From contig OU452200.1 of assembly GCA_911728435.2 (NCBI GenBank), positions 37,773,715 to 37,837,714 of the forward strand: DNA of 64,000 nt. Direction: 5' to 3'. Under the pieces are notes generated by a model. The model ran no database searches. It saw only the letters and a program-made list of their open reading frames with translations, and had not been told where the DNA came from. How positions within the stretch are numbered: the stretch's first letter is position 1; every line of letters starts with the position of its first letter. The position numbers and the translations under genes were made by a program. Positions 22,735 to 35,363 of this stretch are shown piece by piece. The DNA is from Apoderus coryli. Taxonomy: Eukaryota > Arthropoda > Insecta > Coleoptera > Attelabidae.

Positions 22735-23670
22735 AAAAAAAAAACAAACCTTTAAAAATTTATCGAATTTGCCACACAGTGATGTGAGTATTAACTTCAA
22801 AAGTATTAATATGAATTGTGATAAAGTATACAAGTCAAAATTACCAAATATTTTATTTGGGTCTATTTAAACATACAATATGATTATACCTTTATAGAGC
22901 GAAATAAGTAGCCTTTTGAAAAAAAAGTATATGAAGGACGAAATATGAGTTTATTTAAGGAATAATCCAGCTGGAAAAGGTAAGTCTATGGAGACCGATA
23001 TAGTACGTCAGACGACGAACCTGCGTTAATATTACAAGAAGTCTATTATAAACTTTGCTATTAATAATTCTTAAGCTACAAAACCTTTCATACATCGTTT
23101 TAAGTTGTAGGTATACAGTTCTTTTCACAAAACAAAAATCGTGCGCTATAAGCGACTGATTATTTAAAAAATATAAAATATTTTATTGTCGGTGTAATTA
23201 TTAAATTTGATCTGATATTCACTTCTATTATTGTACTCGTATTACGCTTACACATAACAGTGTCGATTACTGTTTAACAATAATTAATTTAAGAAAAATC
23301 CTATCTTCATTTCATAAACCCCGTTATATACAAATAGCGTAATATACTTCTGTGCGTAATTGCCTCCATATTTTATATATTATTCAAGTTGATACAAACG
23401 AAGATTTAGATCTGAAGATAATACTTTAAAGATGTAATTTATAGAGCATAAAAAGCTGTACCTGAAGAAGATTGAAGATACAGACTGTCTTCTTTAGGAA
23501 AAAGCTTTGTCAAACGCTCGAACCAACTCTAGGAATTATTCCACTCGTTGGTTTGTACTCTCAAAATTACATTTTTGCAGGTATCAACCGCTTCTTCGAA
23601 CGGCAGAAACTTTTGACCACGCAGTTCGTTCTTGACTGGATTCGATTGCTGAGTTAGGTCGGAACTATAC
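22735..23670. mobile_element. Repeat R copy B (longest copy)
   Basis: Matches copy C (26527-27010) over its first 450 bases and copy A (17952-18350) over its last 400 bases, so it shows the full order of the family. Near 23500-23640 the minus strand keeps the mariner-like C-terminal stretch. No complete ORF. The terminal repeats could not be fixed. Confidence 0.6.
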
Positions 23671-23679
23671 GGACAATTG

Positions 23680-24660
23680 TCTAACAGTCCGTTGTTTTCT
23701 TGATTTTAAAAATTATTGTACATTAATCAACAGTAATAGTATTATTTTTGATAAGTAGTAGTCCATACTACTGAGGATGTCAAAAAAATAGGTAAATGAA
23801 AGTCTGTCGCATCCACTAAATTCCTTTAATTACTAAACTAAATGATATGATATAAGACCGTGGGTGACATTTAAAATTTTAAAGTTGGGGTGGAACACAG
23901 ACTTGATCCAACAGTGGTTTTGCAAAATCAACGTGTTTTTGCTGAAGTCCTGGCTACTTTAGATGACTAGTTATTCTGGATAACAACCTCTAAAATGAAA
24001 GCACTATACTATATACTTATATATATATCTCATAATGCACATACACTAAACCAAAATTAAAGTTCAACACTTAATCAGCTCGCAAAATATTTTGTACCTA
24101 ATTAAATAAGTCCCTTAAACGAACTGTAATGTTATTATATGTGACTTAATAAAAATAGAATTTGAAAGGCAATTTCTACATATTGTTAATATTTAGTTTA
24201 CGTAAATATCACCTTGAACATTAATATATAAATTAATAATAAATAATATCATTTAAATACATACCAGTTAGGTATATAGAAAAATAATGTCTTTATGTAA
24301 GAAACATACATTTTAAATACAAGTACAAGTATTTATGATTGCATTTAAGAGTACGTTAAACATTAAGATAATATGGTCTTGGCATGTATTTTAAATAAAT
24401 TAACTGATTTTTTCAATTTGCTTGATATTTATGTTGACGCTGTTTACGTTGCCAAGCATTAAAATCTGAAGCTAAATAGGGTTTTAACATAAAGCTTACC
24501 GAAGGTGGTGTCTGGTTAACGAACAGCTGGTACCTACGGTTGCATATAAAGACGTTCTACTCCGATGTGCAACAAAATCGATCCAGGTCGATAGTAAAAT
24601 ACAGAAAACCCCACTTGAGGAAATTAGTATCCCCTAGTGACCCTCGGAATGATGGAAATT
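23680..24660. other. No gene recognised
   Basis: AT-rich sequence without exons, transposase motifs or repeats that I could match elsewhere in the window. Confidence 0.45.
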
Positions 24661-24674
24661 CTCACATTCTGGTC

Positions 24675-24933
24675 TATAAAAGACAACAGCCAAATTGTCT
24701 GTATACACGTATAGGCTGATTGGTTACGAAGACTTCAATAGTTCACCCTGTCTGTTCGTTTGAACGTCAATATTTTGTTCAAAATAGTTTGTTTTTTTTA
24801 TTAGAAAATGTCCACCCCAACATTTTTGATTGAACCTGCACCAGTATTTGGACAAGATATTTTCCTAAGGATGGATTGGAAGAGGAGCTGGCTTGCCCTT
24901 TTTCCTGCGTCTGGGGTTATACGAAATATTTGA
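24675..24933 (+). promoter_or_regulatory. TATA-like box followed by a 41-codon ORF (weak)
   Basis: TATAAAAG at 24675-24682 is followed about 125 bases later by AAAATGTCC, an ATG in good context at 24808. It opens a 41-codon frame starting MSTPTFLIEPAPVFGQD. The peptide is not recognised. It may be a chance pairing or the 5' end of a retroelement. Confidence 0.2.
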
Positions 24934-25259
24934 TCTAAGCCTTTTCGTAAAAATTTCCAGTTGTGTACATGTAGAAAATAAATCGCGCATTGGCAGCATT
25001 TTGAACATTTCTATATCATGTGTCTTTATTTTTAGGGAGGAATAATATATACGCCTAAAATGAAATTTGAGAAAGACCAGAAAAATGGTCGAAACGTTAT
25101 GAAAATGTAAAATAAAATATTTCAAACATAAAAATAGTTTTTATGACTGAAAACCAAGAAAAAAAATCATAAAACTAAAACTAGAACGGTCAAAGAACAT
25201 AAAAAAAACGTAATAAAAAGACTATTAATTATAAAAACACTCTAATAATGATCACTGCT

Positions 25260-25690
25260 TTTACGATCCACAATCAGTCTCAGGTATTGCATTGTAAATC
25301 TTCACGGCATTATAACTGAAAGATCATTCAAAAGCAGCCGTGCTACCTATAAAGTTTCCGATGGCTAATAGATATTTCCTCATATTGATGCCAATGACAA
25401 TACTTCAATCACAAAGGAAAATCTGCAGTATAAAAAAGAGGAAAGAGCTACATCCCTATCGAGAATTCTCAGATCAGATGAATTAAAATTCATATAACCA
25501 CTCTCTAACAGCGACCCTGGAAATAGGACACTATTAAAGACAATACCAACTTCATAATATTAAAGTTTAGCTTTTACAGTTGAATTATGATGGTATCAAA
25601 AGCGTTTCTATAATCAAGGAAACATCTCATCAGTAACGGTTAAGTGGTCGTAAAGCCTAAAATTATTCCGAACTCCCAACGGAGTGCCAG
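25260..25690 (-). pseudogene. LINE RT and C-terminal scraps
   Basis: On the minus strand CFLDYRNAFDTIIIQL (near 25570-25640) resembles the RT box with the first catalytic Asp, and SFSYNAVKIYNAIPE (near 25270-25320) resembles a LINE C-terminal signature. The regions between are stop-rich, so this is an old, internally deleted copy. Confidence 0.5.
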
Positions 25691-26319
25691 GGCAATACAT
25701 ACAGCAGTATAGCAGTTTTTTAATATATAAATAAATCATTCAAAGCTTACATGATGAGCTTATTTTACATTACAAGTTTCTATACTATCGTGCATTTTAA
25801 ATATGAATTTTGGGGGTAATAAATAATATGTACTCCACATACGTATGTTGAATGAAGACAGTGCATACACTATTACTTCATAAAGTAATTTAGTTATTCT
25901 TGGCCTTCAGACTAACTCACAAACCTAATTTGTGACAAATAATGCTAAGTACATAATTTTTCAAGCATGTTAGATTTATCGTGATGTAAGTAGTGTTATA
26001 GCAAATAAACACACGTTACGTTTAATTGCTTTAGTTATCCGCTCTGATTAGGAAGTGCATCCTACAAACTTACTTATATTGTATCAGACGTTTGAAGTAT
26101 TATTAGATATTTGAATTTCGTGCCATTTACCTGCTATGCTATAGTGTTGCCAAGGAAAAAGATTTAATGTGACAGCTGACTGTTCAGGGTTATTAAATGT
26201 GAAGCGTTACGTGGTCAAACACAGCATTTTTATTATGTAATCGAATTTTTCATATAATAAAAATTTGCCAGTTACAGTTCTCAACTCCTAGAATACAATA
26301 AATTTGATAAAGGGTTTTA

Positions 26320-26385
26320 TGGCGTCATTGATAGAGCGTGCGGTTCGCATGCGGGAGATTCCGGGTTCGAATCCCAGCTCTGGCA
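26320..26385 (+). ncRNA. tRNA-like pol III unit (SINE head or tRNA relic)
   Basis: Box A-like TGGCGTCATTG and a perfect box B GGTTCGAATCC, with a D-arm-like ATAGAGC and a TTCGCATGCGG anticodon-arm region between, followed within a few bases by a run of ten T, a pol III terminator. The 5' bases do not pair with the 3' AGCTCTG, so a normal acceptor stem is missing. I read it as a tRNA-derived SINE head or a decayed tRNA gene (Ala-like in the anticodon arm, uncertain). Confidence 0.5.
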
Positions 26386-26526
26386 ATATTTTTTTTTTAT
26401 TTTTAAAAATAATGAAATTATAACAATAATAATTATTAAAATTCTGTTTTGTTACGCAGGTCATATATTTTTGATTATATTATATCTTGCCGGGAAATTT
26501 TTGGGACGACACAATTTTTTCTTTTT

Positions 26527-27010
26527 AGCGTAAAAAAACAAACCTTTAAAATTTTGCCACACAGTGGCTTCTACTGATGTATAGTATTAAACAGGGGTAA
26601 TAACTTGAAAAGTTTAATCAAGTACAAGTCAAAACTATCAAATATTTTATTTGGGTCTACTTAAACATACAAAATAAGTAACCTTTTCAAAAAAAAGTGT
26701 AAATATGAAGTACGAAATGTGAGTTAGTTTAAGGAATAATCCAGCTGGAAAAGGTTAGTCTATGGAGACCGATATAGTACGTCAGACGACGAACCTGCAT
26801 TAATATTACAAATCTAATATAATAATAGACATTGCTATTAATAATTCTTAGGTTACAAAAACTTTCAACTCGTTTTAAGTTGTAGGTATCTAGTTCTTTT
26901 CAAAAAACAAAAATCGTGCGCTATAAGGGACTGATTATTTGAAAATTGGTTAATCCACTCGTTCGTTGGTTCTCACAAAATTGCACTTTTGAAGGCATCA
27001 ACCGCTTCTT
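26527..27010. mobile_element. Repeat R copy C, internally deleted
   Basis: Shares with copy B the stretches CAAATATTTTATTTGGGTCT (first half, near-identical) and GGAGACCGATATAGTACGTC. It then jumps to the last part (CCACTCGTTCGTTGGTTCTC), lacking about 300 bases present in copy B. Confidence 0.6.
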
Positions 27011-27099
27011 TTATTCATACAGGTGTGCGAAGTATTTTACGCACATTTCCAAATAAAGTATGCTCAATAACTGAACAGAATCCTCATTTACTAATATCG

Positions 27100-28855
27100 A
27101 AGAGAAATACACTTTATCCGCTAAATTCTTCTTCGTGCTTCTCTCTCTAGGGGCCATCTCCTTCCCTGCATTATCAATTGAAGTAAGGCATATCTTGGTC
27201 CACGAGTCACATGGCCCAGATACTGAAGTTTTCTGCTTTTAATTGTTATTAATAACTCTCTTGTTTAGTCGCTCAAGTATTTCTAAGTTAGTTATCCGAT
27301 CGACCCATGACACCTTCAGTACTCTTCTGTACACCCACATTTCAAAAGCTTCTAGTCTTTTGGTTATTACTGCGTTCAAAGTCCATGCCTCGACGCCATA
27401 AAGCAGAGTGGCAAAAACATAACATCTAACTAGTCTCAGTCTCAGTTTTAGGCTCAGACCTCTATTACACAAAACTCTTTTCATGCTATTGAAATTGGAC
27501 CTTGCTATTTCTATGCGTGCTTTTATTTCTTTCGTGTAGTCGTTATTACAAGTAACTGTTGTTCCAAGATCTACCTCTACCTGTTCGATGGGTTCACCTT
27601 TGACGATTATCTGTTCGTTGTTAGTCTGGGCCTTCTTTGTTATTTTCATTAACTTTGTTTTGTTTACGTTGAGTGTAAGGCCGTATTCTTCGCTATATCG
27701 AACAAGTTTGTCCATGATTCTTTGTAGATCTTCCAGGTTTTCCGTTAAAATTACGGTATCATCAGCGTATCTTAGAACAACTATAGGCACTCCATTTACT
27801 TTTATTCCTGCACTGTCATTTTCCATTGCCCTTTTTTGAATATCTTCAGAGTAGGCATTAAACAAAATAGGTGACAGAACACAACCTTGACGTACACCTC
27901 TCTTTATTGAGATGGTGCCAGAATTTTGTTGATCTACTTTGACGGTGGCATTTTGGTTGTAATAGAGATTTGAGATGATTTGCAGGTCTTGGTGGTCTAG
28001 GTTTTTACATTGTAATATTTCCATCAACTGGTCGTAGCGGACCCTGTCAAACGCCTTATTATAGTCGATGAAGCAGGCATATACGTCCTGATTAACATCT
28101 AGGCATCGCTGCACTATTACGTTGAATGCGAATAGTGCTTCTCTTGTACCTAATCCTTTGCGAATGCCAAACTGACTGTCACTTACATCCAGATCGAGTT
28201 TCTGGTGAATGCGGTTGAGTATAATTTTTAACAGTAGTTTCAAAGTGTGGGACATGAGGCTTATTGTACGGTGGTCACTGCACTCTTTTGCACCCGATTT
28301 TTTCGGTAAATATATGAAAACTGATGAGAGCCATTCCTTTGGTAGTTTTCCAGACTCATAGACGCTGTTCAAGAGTCTCACCACGACATCCAAATCTTGA
28401 TCATTATGATCTTAAGAATGTCGATAGGAATTCCGTCGGGGCCAGGAGATTTACCGTTGCTCATGTTGTTTAGTGTGTGGGTGACTTCGTCTTTCATAAT
28501 TTCGGGACCTCTGTCTTCCAGTCCTACCCTAGCTACGGATGTGATATTTCTCACATCGTCGAAAAGGTCTTTTATATATTCCTGCCATCTCTTCAGTTTG
28601 TCTTCTGTGTTTGATAGTGTTTTCCCATTTTTATCTAAGAGGATTGTAGTAATCTTTCCTTTTCTGAGACCTGCCAATTCTTTTACCTTCTTATGTAGGT
28701 TATAAAAGTCAAATCTGCGTTGTAGCTCTTCTATTTCCTTGCATTTTTCTTCATAGAAATGTTCTTTTGCTACCCTTATTTTTGTTCTTATCTTTTTCTG
28801 GGTTTCTCTATATTTTGTTTCGTTGTTCTTGTATTTCCTTCGTCCATCAGAAATA
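27100..28855 (-). pseudogene. 5'-truncated LINE RT of RTE-like type
   Basis: Minus-strand blocks 28378-28855 and 27239-28393, with one frameshift between, plus a short tail in another frame (RKLQYLGHVTRGPRYALLQ) down to about 27120. Motifs are KSPGPDGIPIDILK, CFIDYNKAFDRVRYDQLMEI, GVRQGCVLSPILFNAYSED, and the catalytic YADDTVIL, followed by RGLSLKLRLRLVRCYVFATL and YGVEAWTLN. R-Q-G-C-V-L-S-P and Y-A-D-D-T-V-I-L fit the RTE/BovB-like or related group rather than families A and B. The endonuclease domain is missing and similarity ends near 28855. Only two or three lesions are seen, so it is a fairly young copy. Confidence 0.85.
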
Positions 28856-29533
28856 AAATTCTACGTGCTTAGGTACCTACTAATTGTTTTCTAAATTGAT
28901 ATTAACACTTGCAGGCTCAGGCCTATCCTAATACGTTACGGATGTTTTTGTATTCGACTTTACTAAATTTAATTTTGTGGAGATTGACTTTTACTTCTTA
29001 AACTAATATTTTCATCAATCAATACATTTGAGTAGGTATGTAACAAATTTAATTAATTAAAACTAAACATATAGCTACTGAATTAATCCATCCGTATAAG
29101 CTACAAAATCTAATTCTAACTGTAATATGTCCCAGAAATCGTGCATCCAACACCTTCTCGTACAACTATTTTTTGCACTTACCCATCCAATGTTTCATTT
29201 AAAACTATTATTATTGAGGTATTCTTAATAGCTTTTGCATGTGTTGTTTCTTTTTTACACTAGAATAGATCTAATTTGAAGAATAATTAGAGCACCCCGT
29301 ACAGAATTAATTAAATCACTTAAAAGCTTAATCTACTTTTTGTTTATGTAAAACAACTTATGTATACATACAAAGTCCAATTATTTATTAACCTGCATAG
29401 GATGCAATAGTAATACAGTTAATAAGTAATTATTAGTTGCCGTGACATCAAAAGTTATTAGTTACTTTTTCACATATATATATTTCATAAATTGCTAGAT
29501 TCGATATTACTTACACTTCTTGTACTCGAATTA

Positions 29534-29870
29534 CGAGGGTAGTCCAAAAAAAAACATTTTTTGTAGACGATATTTTGTGACTTGAATATTACCCATCTCT
29601 AGGGATGGTATTTCATAGTTTTCCATCTCTAAAACGCGCACGCGGTAGTCTGTCAACGATATACAATTGACAGTTGGACTAGTGACAGTAGAGACAGTTA
29701 AGAGAACTCTGGTAATCCCAGAAATTATGTGTTTTTTTTATAAAATAAAAAAAAAACGAATTTTGTGAAAAGTCGTTTAATTTGAAAATTTAAGCTCCCA
29801 AAGTTGCTACTTAAATGTTTAATTCAAAACATCATTTTATATTTCAACATAATAGCCCCTACAATTGAAG
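29534..29870 (+). mobile_element. mariner-type 5' end fragment
   Basis: Begins at a TA with ACGAGGGTAGTCCAAAAA, a typical mariner tip differing from the three copies described here. No transposase coding follows; LINE family A starts near 29906. The right-hand end is missing. Confidence 0.45.
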
Positions 29871-29905
29871 CACCAGTTCAGTCGACAATTTCTCGTTAGT
29901 ATATC

Positions 29906-31195
29906 CTAATTAACAAGATACAGCACTACGGAATTCGGGGGGTTCCACTGGGATGGTTTAAGTCGTACCTTAGCAACAGAAGTCAGTGTGTGAGGGTCAA
30001 TGCGACTGTGTCTTCTTGCGGGCCGATGGAGTGTGGAGTTCCACAGGGTTCGGTGTTGGGTACTATTTTGTTTTTGCTATTTATCAACGATATTACGTGC
30101 TTAGACATCAGCGGTAAAGTATGTCTCTTTGCTGATGATACTAGTTTCACTTGGTGCGGCCCGGATAGTGTGGCTCTTCATAGTACCATATCCAAAGACT
30201 TAATCACCATCCAATCATGGTGTGACTCTAACGTGTTGTGTTTGAACATTGCGAAAACTAAATCTGTGTCATATAAAGGTGCGCTGCAGTCTTTTGAACT
30301 TAATAATTCCACTATTGACGTCGTTTCTTCTGTGAAGTTTCTGGGCCTTGTTGTTGACAGCTCCCTGAAGTGGAAGTTGCACATTGATGCGTTATCAAAA
30401 AAATTAAGCTCTGCCGGTTTTGTGTTAAGATCAGTTTCCAAAGAACTTAACTTGTCAACTTCCATAACAGTCTACTTTTCACTCTTCGAATCCCATCTTC
30501 GATACGCCCTCCCATTCTGGGGTGCATACTGTACAACGCAATTTGGGCGTATTTTTAGATTACAAAAAAGAGCTATTCGATACTCTCTGAGATTGCACTA
30601 TAGAGCCCATTGCCAGGACTTCTTCAGAAAATTTAAAATATTAACACTACCTTCCTTATTCATATTGGAATCGGTCTGCTTAATCCGCAAACACTTGTCA
30701 GATGTCTCTGAAAGACAATTCCATAATTATCTTCTTAGAAACTCCGAACATGATCGTTATCTGCCAGCCCCATCCTCCGAATTAATCAAAAGCTCGATTA
30801 TATACAATGCAAAAAAAATGCACAACCATCTGCCAATGGAAATCAAATTGCTATCATCCCTTCCTCGATTCCGTAAAGCTCTAAAGACGTATTTGTTGGA
30901 AAAAGCTTTTTATACAGTAGGTGACTTTTTTAATGTGCATTAATTTTTGAGCGATTCACACACTGGATAGTACTTAGTAGTTTGTATTGTGTGTTTTGTA
31001 TATATATTGAACTGTAGAATATTTACTTAATTAATTTACTTTAAGTATCTTAATTGATTTATTTATTTATTTATTTGACGATGTACCTGTATGTATTAAT
31101 TATTATTCTTTTGTTTATATGTTTTGTTTGTTTACCTGTCATTAAAATTATTTAATTTGTTTGACAAATAGATATTTATTTATTTATTTATATGG
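29906..31195 (+). pseudogene. 5'-truncated LINE ORF2, family A, long open C-terminal half
   Basis: The reading frame is open from about 29906 to the stop at 30943. The copy begins in the middle of RT (INKIQHYGIRGVPLGWFKSY) and has GVPQGSVLGTILFLLFIND and FADDTSFTWC, then VKFLGLVVDSSLKW, LQKRAIRYSL, LPSLFILESVCLI, and the end FRKALKTYLLEKAFYTVGDF. No internal stop remains, so only the 5' truncation inactivates it. The 3' UTR ends in TTTATTTATTTA runs near 31050-31070 and 31175-31190. Same family as 395-2205. Confidence 0.88.
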
Positions 31196-31196
31196 G

Positions 31197-31330
31197 GAAC
31201 CAAGCAGTTCCTTTGGTAGATCAAAGAACAGTTACTGCCAAGAGTGGTTTACGACCATAAGTTTGCCGGAAGTCAATGCTGAACTTCGAAAACCAACTGT
31301 TAAAAACAACCATGTAGTCCCAATTTCCCT
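31197..31330 (+). pseudogene. mariner transposase scrap
   Basis: VPLVDQRTVTA in one frame and EWFTTISLPEVNAELRK in the next match the mariner stretch just before the second catalytic Asp. The Asp itself and everything after it are gone. Confidence 0.45.
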
Positions 31331-31439
31331 TGGGATAGGTATAGGGGTTTTTATCAATAGTAGGGAAATTCTATGCCACAGATTTGAGTTAACTATAGAG
31401 AGTGTCCCAGTTTTTTCCCGACAAACTTCAGGCTTAGCT

Positions 31440-31706
31440 TCTACAGCTAAAAAAAGTCATTATAAACGGGTAAAAAACCAAGTTGATGGTGGTTTTTCAA
31501 AAACGAAACGTCGCAGTGAACATTTGTAAACGCTATCTTATTCTCCTCAAAAAGTGCTTTTCATTTTTTTATATCTGTAAAAATAATGGCTGAAAAAAAA
31601 GTCGCAAAAAATAGTTTTGTCAAAAATTTTCCAAAATGACTAAAGTAAGTTTACTTTTGAAAACACCGTTTCCAAGATTCCAATGCTATCTTGGACACAG
31701 TCCATA
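31440..31706. mobile_element. Family M element, one end
   Basis: The right end (CGTTTCCAAGATTCCAATGC, then ATCTTGGACACAGT) matches the right end of 55853-58055. The interior matches 9230-9400 in the opposite orientation. The left end is not seen. Confidence 0.55.
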
Positions 31707-31858
31707 TGAAGACCAAGTTTTATGAATGTAGTTTAAAATATAATCTATACATTGTATTGATAGGAAGCCTGAAGAAGCCTATAAATAAATTCACAAAACG
31801 CTGCAAACTATAAGTTAGTGTTTTTGTTTTATTGTCCTCATACCCCGGAAATCTAGTA

Positions 31859-33099
31859 TGGGGTTTTCCAATAAGAGTGATATGATTTCTTTAAAAAAAA
31901 CACACTTATTGTTGAGGAAATTCAAAAGTTTTTTATTGAATGTGAAGTACAATCGATACAATTAAGTTCTAAATAAAACGTCATCCAAATGGACTCGACA
32001 ACTTCTTCTGCAGGAACGAATTCGATGACCCCAATGTTCGCGCACTTTTTCCACTAAATCAAGTCGTATGTCATGAATGGCACGTTCAATATTGACTTGT
32101 AAAGCTTGAAGAGAGTCTGGTTGTTAAATCGCAACTTCTTGGAGGCCATTCAATATCACAATTTTTTGAAATAATCGATTCTCCAAACTTTTCTCGCAAT
32201 AATTCAATTGTTGCATTTGCTGTGTGGCACGTAGCCCCGTCTTGCTGGAACCAAATGTTGTCAAGATCAATTCCTTCCAAAATCGGCCATAAAAAGTTGG
32301 TTATCATCGATCTATAGTGCTCTCCATTTACAGTAACGGTGTTACCAGCATCATTTCGATAGAAGTACGGACCGATGATTCCACCAGACCAAAAACTGTC
32401 AATTTACGTGAATGTAATGGTTTTTCATGAATAATTTGTGAATTTTATTTGCACCAGAATCGACAGTTTTGTTTATTTGCCGCACCACTCAGATGAAAAT
32501 GTGCCTCATCGAAGAAGATGATTTTCTTAAAAAATTTTTTATCGTTTTCAAGTTGTTCCAAGGCAAAATCAGCAAATTCACGACGTTTACGGTGGTCCAA
32601 TGGCTTCAGTTCTTGAGTGAGAACAATTTTAAACGGATGCAAACCCAAATCCTTTCTCAAAATCCGCCAGGTTGTGCTTTGAGACAGTCCCAATTGTTGA
32701 GAACGTCTTGGAATCGACAAATTGCGGTCTTCAGGAACACTTGCCTGAACGGCAGCAAGATTGGCATTACTTCGGGCGGTTCTTTTTCTTATTGGCACTT
32801 GAACATTATGTAAAGAAAATGTACGCCTAAAATTTTCAACAATTCGACGAATAGCGAGCACACTTGGGCGATTATTACGAATATAAAATGGCAAAAGCGC
32901 ACGAAAAGTTGCAATTGGAGAACGATTATTTTGATAATAAAACTGAATAATTTGTAAACGTTGTTCTTGCGTATATCTCTCCATGATGAAATTGTAAACA
33001 CTACTGAATACAATGACAAACAAATGAAAGATCATGACATATTACAAATAGCCGTCACGCGTCGCTTCAAAATCATATCATCCATATTGGAAAACCTTT
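31859..33099 (-). mobile_element. Tc1/mariner-type element with both ends
   Basis: Inverted tips GGGGTTTTCCAATAAGAGTG (left) and, on the reverse strand at the right, AAAGGTTTTCCAATATGGAT, both continuing into GATATGATTT. TA at 31857-31858 and 33100-33101. Length 1241 bp. It encodes the transposase at 32000-32984 on the minus strand. Confidence 0.8.
32000..32984 (-). pseudogene. Tc1/mariner-type transposase, disrupted
   Basis: Starts MERYTQEQRLQIIQFYYQNN at 32984, preferred over an earlier Met because that N-terminus is the family's usual start. It has two helix-turn-helix units (the second around SIPRRSQQLGLSQSTTWRIL), then the DDE domain: FFDEAHFHLSG (first Asp) and WFQQDGATCHTAN (second Asp). 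A stop at about 32445 follows a small deletion, and WPPRSCDLTT breaks off where the third catalytic residue should follow. The C-terminus (EKVRENWGHRIRSCRRS) persists in another frame to about 32000. A related scrap lies at 3440-3905. Confidence 0.85.
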
Positions 33100-34080
33100 T
33101 ATAAGCAAATTATTCAAATATTAAGCAGAATTAAATTTGTAATAAAATTCTCTAAAACTCTTCTTACCTATAACAATAAGTATGCAATGCAAGATCAGAT
33201 TGCTTGCTGCTTGGTCAAAGGTTGCAGCCATCGGAAGCAGCCGATGCGACCCTTACGACTGAGGGTTAAATTCCTAGCCCACTTTTCATCAGTCGGTCCA
33301 CGTGGACGTTTGCTTATCAATCTCTAGACGATTCTCAAATAGTTCATTATAGAAAACGAGTTTATTTATCAAAAATCGTCGCTTTGGCCGCACGTAGGAC
33401 GTAGCGTTAGAGCAAATTATAGATGTAAGCTTTTATATCCGTACAGCCTATATTATGGATAAACACAAACATGCATTAAGGGTCTACTTATCAAAGCTTT
33501 CATGGTCGGAGTGCTAGAGTAAGAGATATTCTTAAAAAACAATTATTAAATTTAATTAGACACACTGTGATGACCTTGAATTTCATCGTATATTTATAAT
33601 AATTAGAGACTTAGAGATAACATCAATCTTTTATATGCGCAAAAATTATACGTCTCGAATTACTAGTGCACCATCGTTATTTATAAAACTTACTTCAAAT
33701 GAATCATTATAACAAAGTCTATATTAAGAATAACATTAGTTGTTACCTATAGCAGCGGCGTACGTCCCCTAAAACTCGATACAAATTAAATTATTATCCT
33801 CAGGTATGGAATTAGTGAAGTAAACACTTGGGAAATTGGTTATCTATCCAGTTAAAAAGGGTGGGCACAAAAAAAAACCTACCTATTATTTTTTTAACAT
33901 TCTCCTGCATAACAGAAACGACTCCAGTCCATAGCGCAACCCTATTCATTTAAAAAGGCCATAGGATGACACATAGATGGCGTTACTAGAGTTTTTTCCA
34001 TATGAGTTTTATTTAGTACTAACCTTCAAAGTGATACGGGTATAAATTTGACAGCAATCTGACTTGTGAGTTACCTATAG
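33100..34080. other. No gene recognised
   Basis: AT-rich sequence. A box B-like GGTTAAATTCC inside a short GC-richer patch near 33230-33290 hints at a decayed SINE, but no box A was convincing. Confidence 0.4.
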
Positions 34081-34145
34081 CATTCCAAAGGCAACTATGT
34101 TGAATAATAAAAACGAGTTTTGTCAAAATTTGGTTCTTATACTGT
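34080..34145 (+). mobile_element. mariner 3' end scrap
   Basis: AAGGCAACTATGTTGAATAA and the following TTTTGTCAAAATTTG match the 3' end of the mariner relic at 12770-12830. Confidence 0.5.
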
Positions 34146-34199
34146 TTGATACCTCGAACCATACTGGCTGTCTCTCTATACATATCAGGGGACCATAAC

Positions 34200-34712
34200 T
34201 TGTACCTAGGAGGGATATTCATGATAGAGATGTTCGACACATTGACCGCCTTACCTTACCACATCATCGCACATCGCTTTTTCAGAGGGATTTTACATAC
34301 AACGCTATAAAGCTCTATAATACTATTCCTAAGGGGTTCCGGATATTGAGTCCAGCTAAGTTTAAGATTAATTTTAAGAGATACCTTCTTAATCGATACC
34401 ATTAATTGATTCTCTTTCTCATTATTTCACTTTTATTCCGTTTAAATTTATAGTAGAGTCTTGTCCTTTGAGAGTGGAATCGTGCAATCACAGGGGATCT
34501 TTTTTTAATTTTTTTTATTTCGCACACGGTGATTTATAGATAGGCAAATGATATGGAAGAATAGTGTTAATAGCTATTGCTATTTAGGGTTGAGTAGAGT
34601 AGCTCTAAGCTAGACTTCGCCCTATCTAGTGACTGTTTTAACTGTGTTATATGTAAGTATAGTGTTATGATATTGTTACTTTCAAAAATAAAGACGATTT
34701 ATTATTATTATA
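34200..34712 (+). pseudogene. LINE ORF2 C-terminus with 3' UTR
   Basis: RDVRHIDRLTLPHHRTSLFQ, then RDFTYNAIKLYNTIPKGFR and FKINFKRYLLNRYH, then TAA at about 34404. The 3' UTR runs to AATAAAGACGATTTATTATT near 34710. Only the last ~60 codons remain, a strongly 5'-truncated Jockey/CR1-like insertion. The short reading frame itself is undamaged. Confidence 0.7.
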
Positions 34713-35360
34713 AATTCAAATTTGCAACCTAATAGTCATCAATCCACTATGTTACGCCACTGGTAGGTACTATTACATTACATTTTTATGCTAAAAACTT
34801 ACTATACCGGAAGTAACACTCATGCTGTACTAGTAGTTAGCATTTATTTCTATATCTCTTGTTTTGGTCTTCTTGGCGACTTTAGAATGCAAGTGAGTGG
34901 TATTGTTCTTCTTCCGGTACTTATTTACATTTTTTTTTATATCGGATATACGCTTTTTCAAACCAGACAAAAAGAAGAAGAAATAGACGTGACATTGGCA
35001 GTTTTTTTGTATATTTTACATAATAAGTTCATGGTGCGTTAAGTTTTTTGTTTGAATAAAGGTATTTTTAAGTGATTTCTTAAAAGCTTTTATTACTAGT
35101 CGCTGTCGTAGATAGATACGAGGGTGGAATGCATAACTTCCGACTTGATAAAGAATGCAGTGATACCCTTTTGACAGTACAATTCGTCAAATTCCTTAAA
35201 ATACGACGGCCACTATTTACATTTAGAAACATAGTAATTTTTCAAACCATTTGTCATAAAAAAAATTCCAATCTCATTGAGACACCTCCAGAATATTGCA
35301 ATAACTCTGCGTAGCATTGAGCGTTGATGCATTAACCCTTCTGGAGGTAATCAATGAATA
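34712..35360. other. No gene recognised
   Basis: An 84-codon hydrophobic open stretch at 34788-35042 has no recognisable motif and is probably chance. A TACGAGGGTGG tip near 35118 may be another decayed mariner end. Confidence 0.4.
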
Positions 35361-35363
35361 TTA

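Noticed and set aside
33181..33330. tRNA-derived SINE
   Set aside because: Only a box B-like GGTTAAATTCC is visible; no acceptable box A or terminator.
34788..35042. Membrane protein gene of 84 codons
   Set aside because: Hydrophobicity arises from T-rich sequence; no promoter, motif or conservation can be argued.
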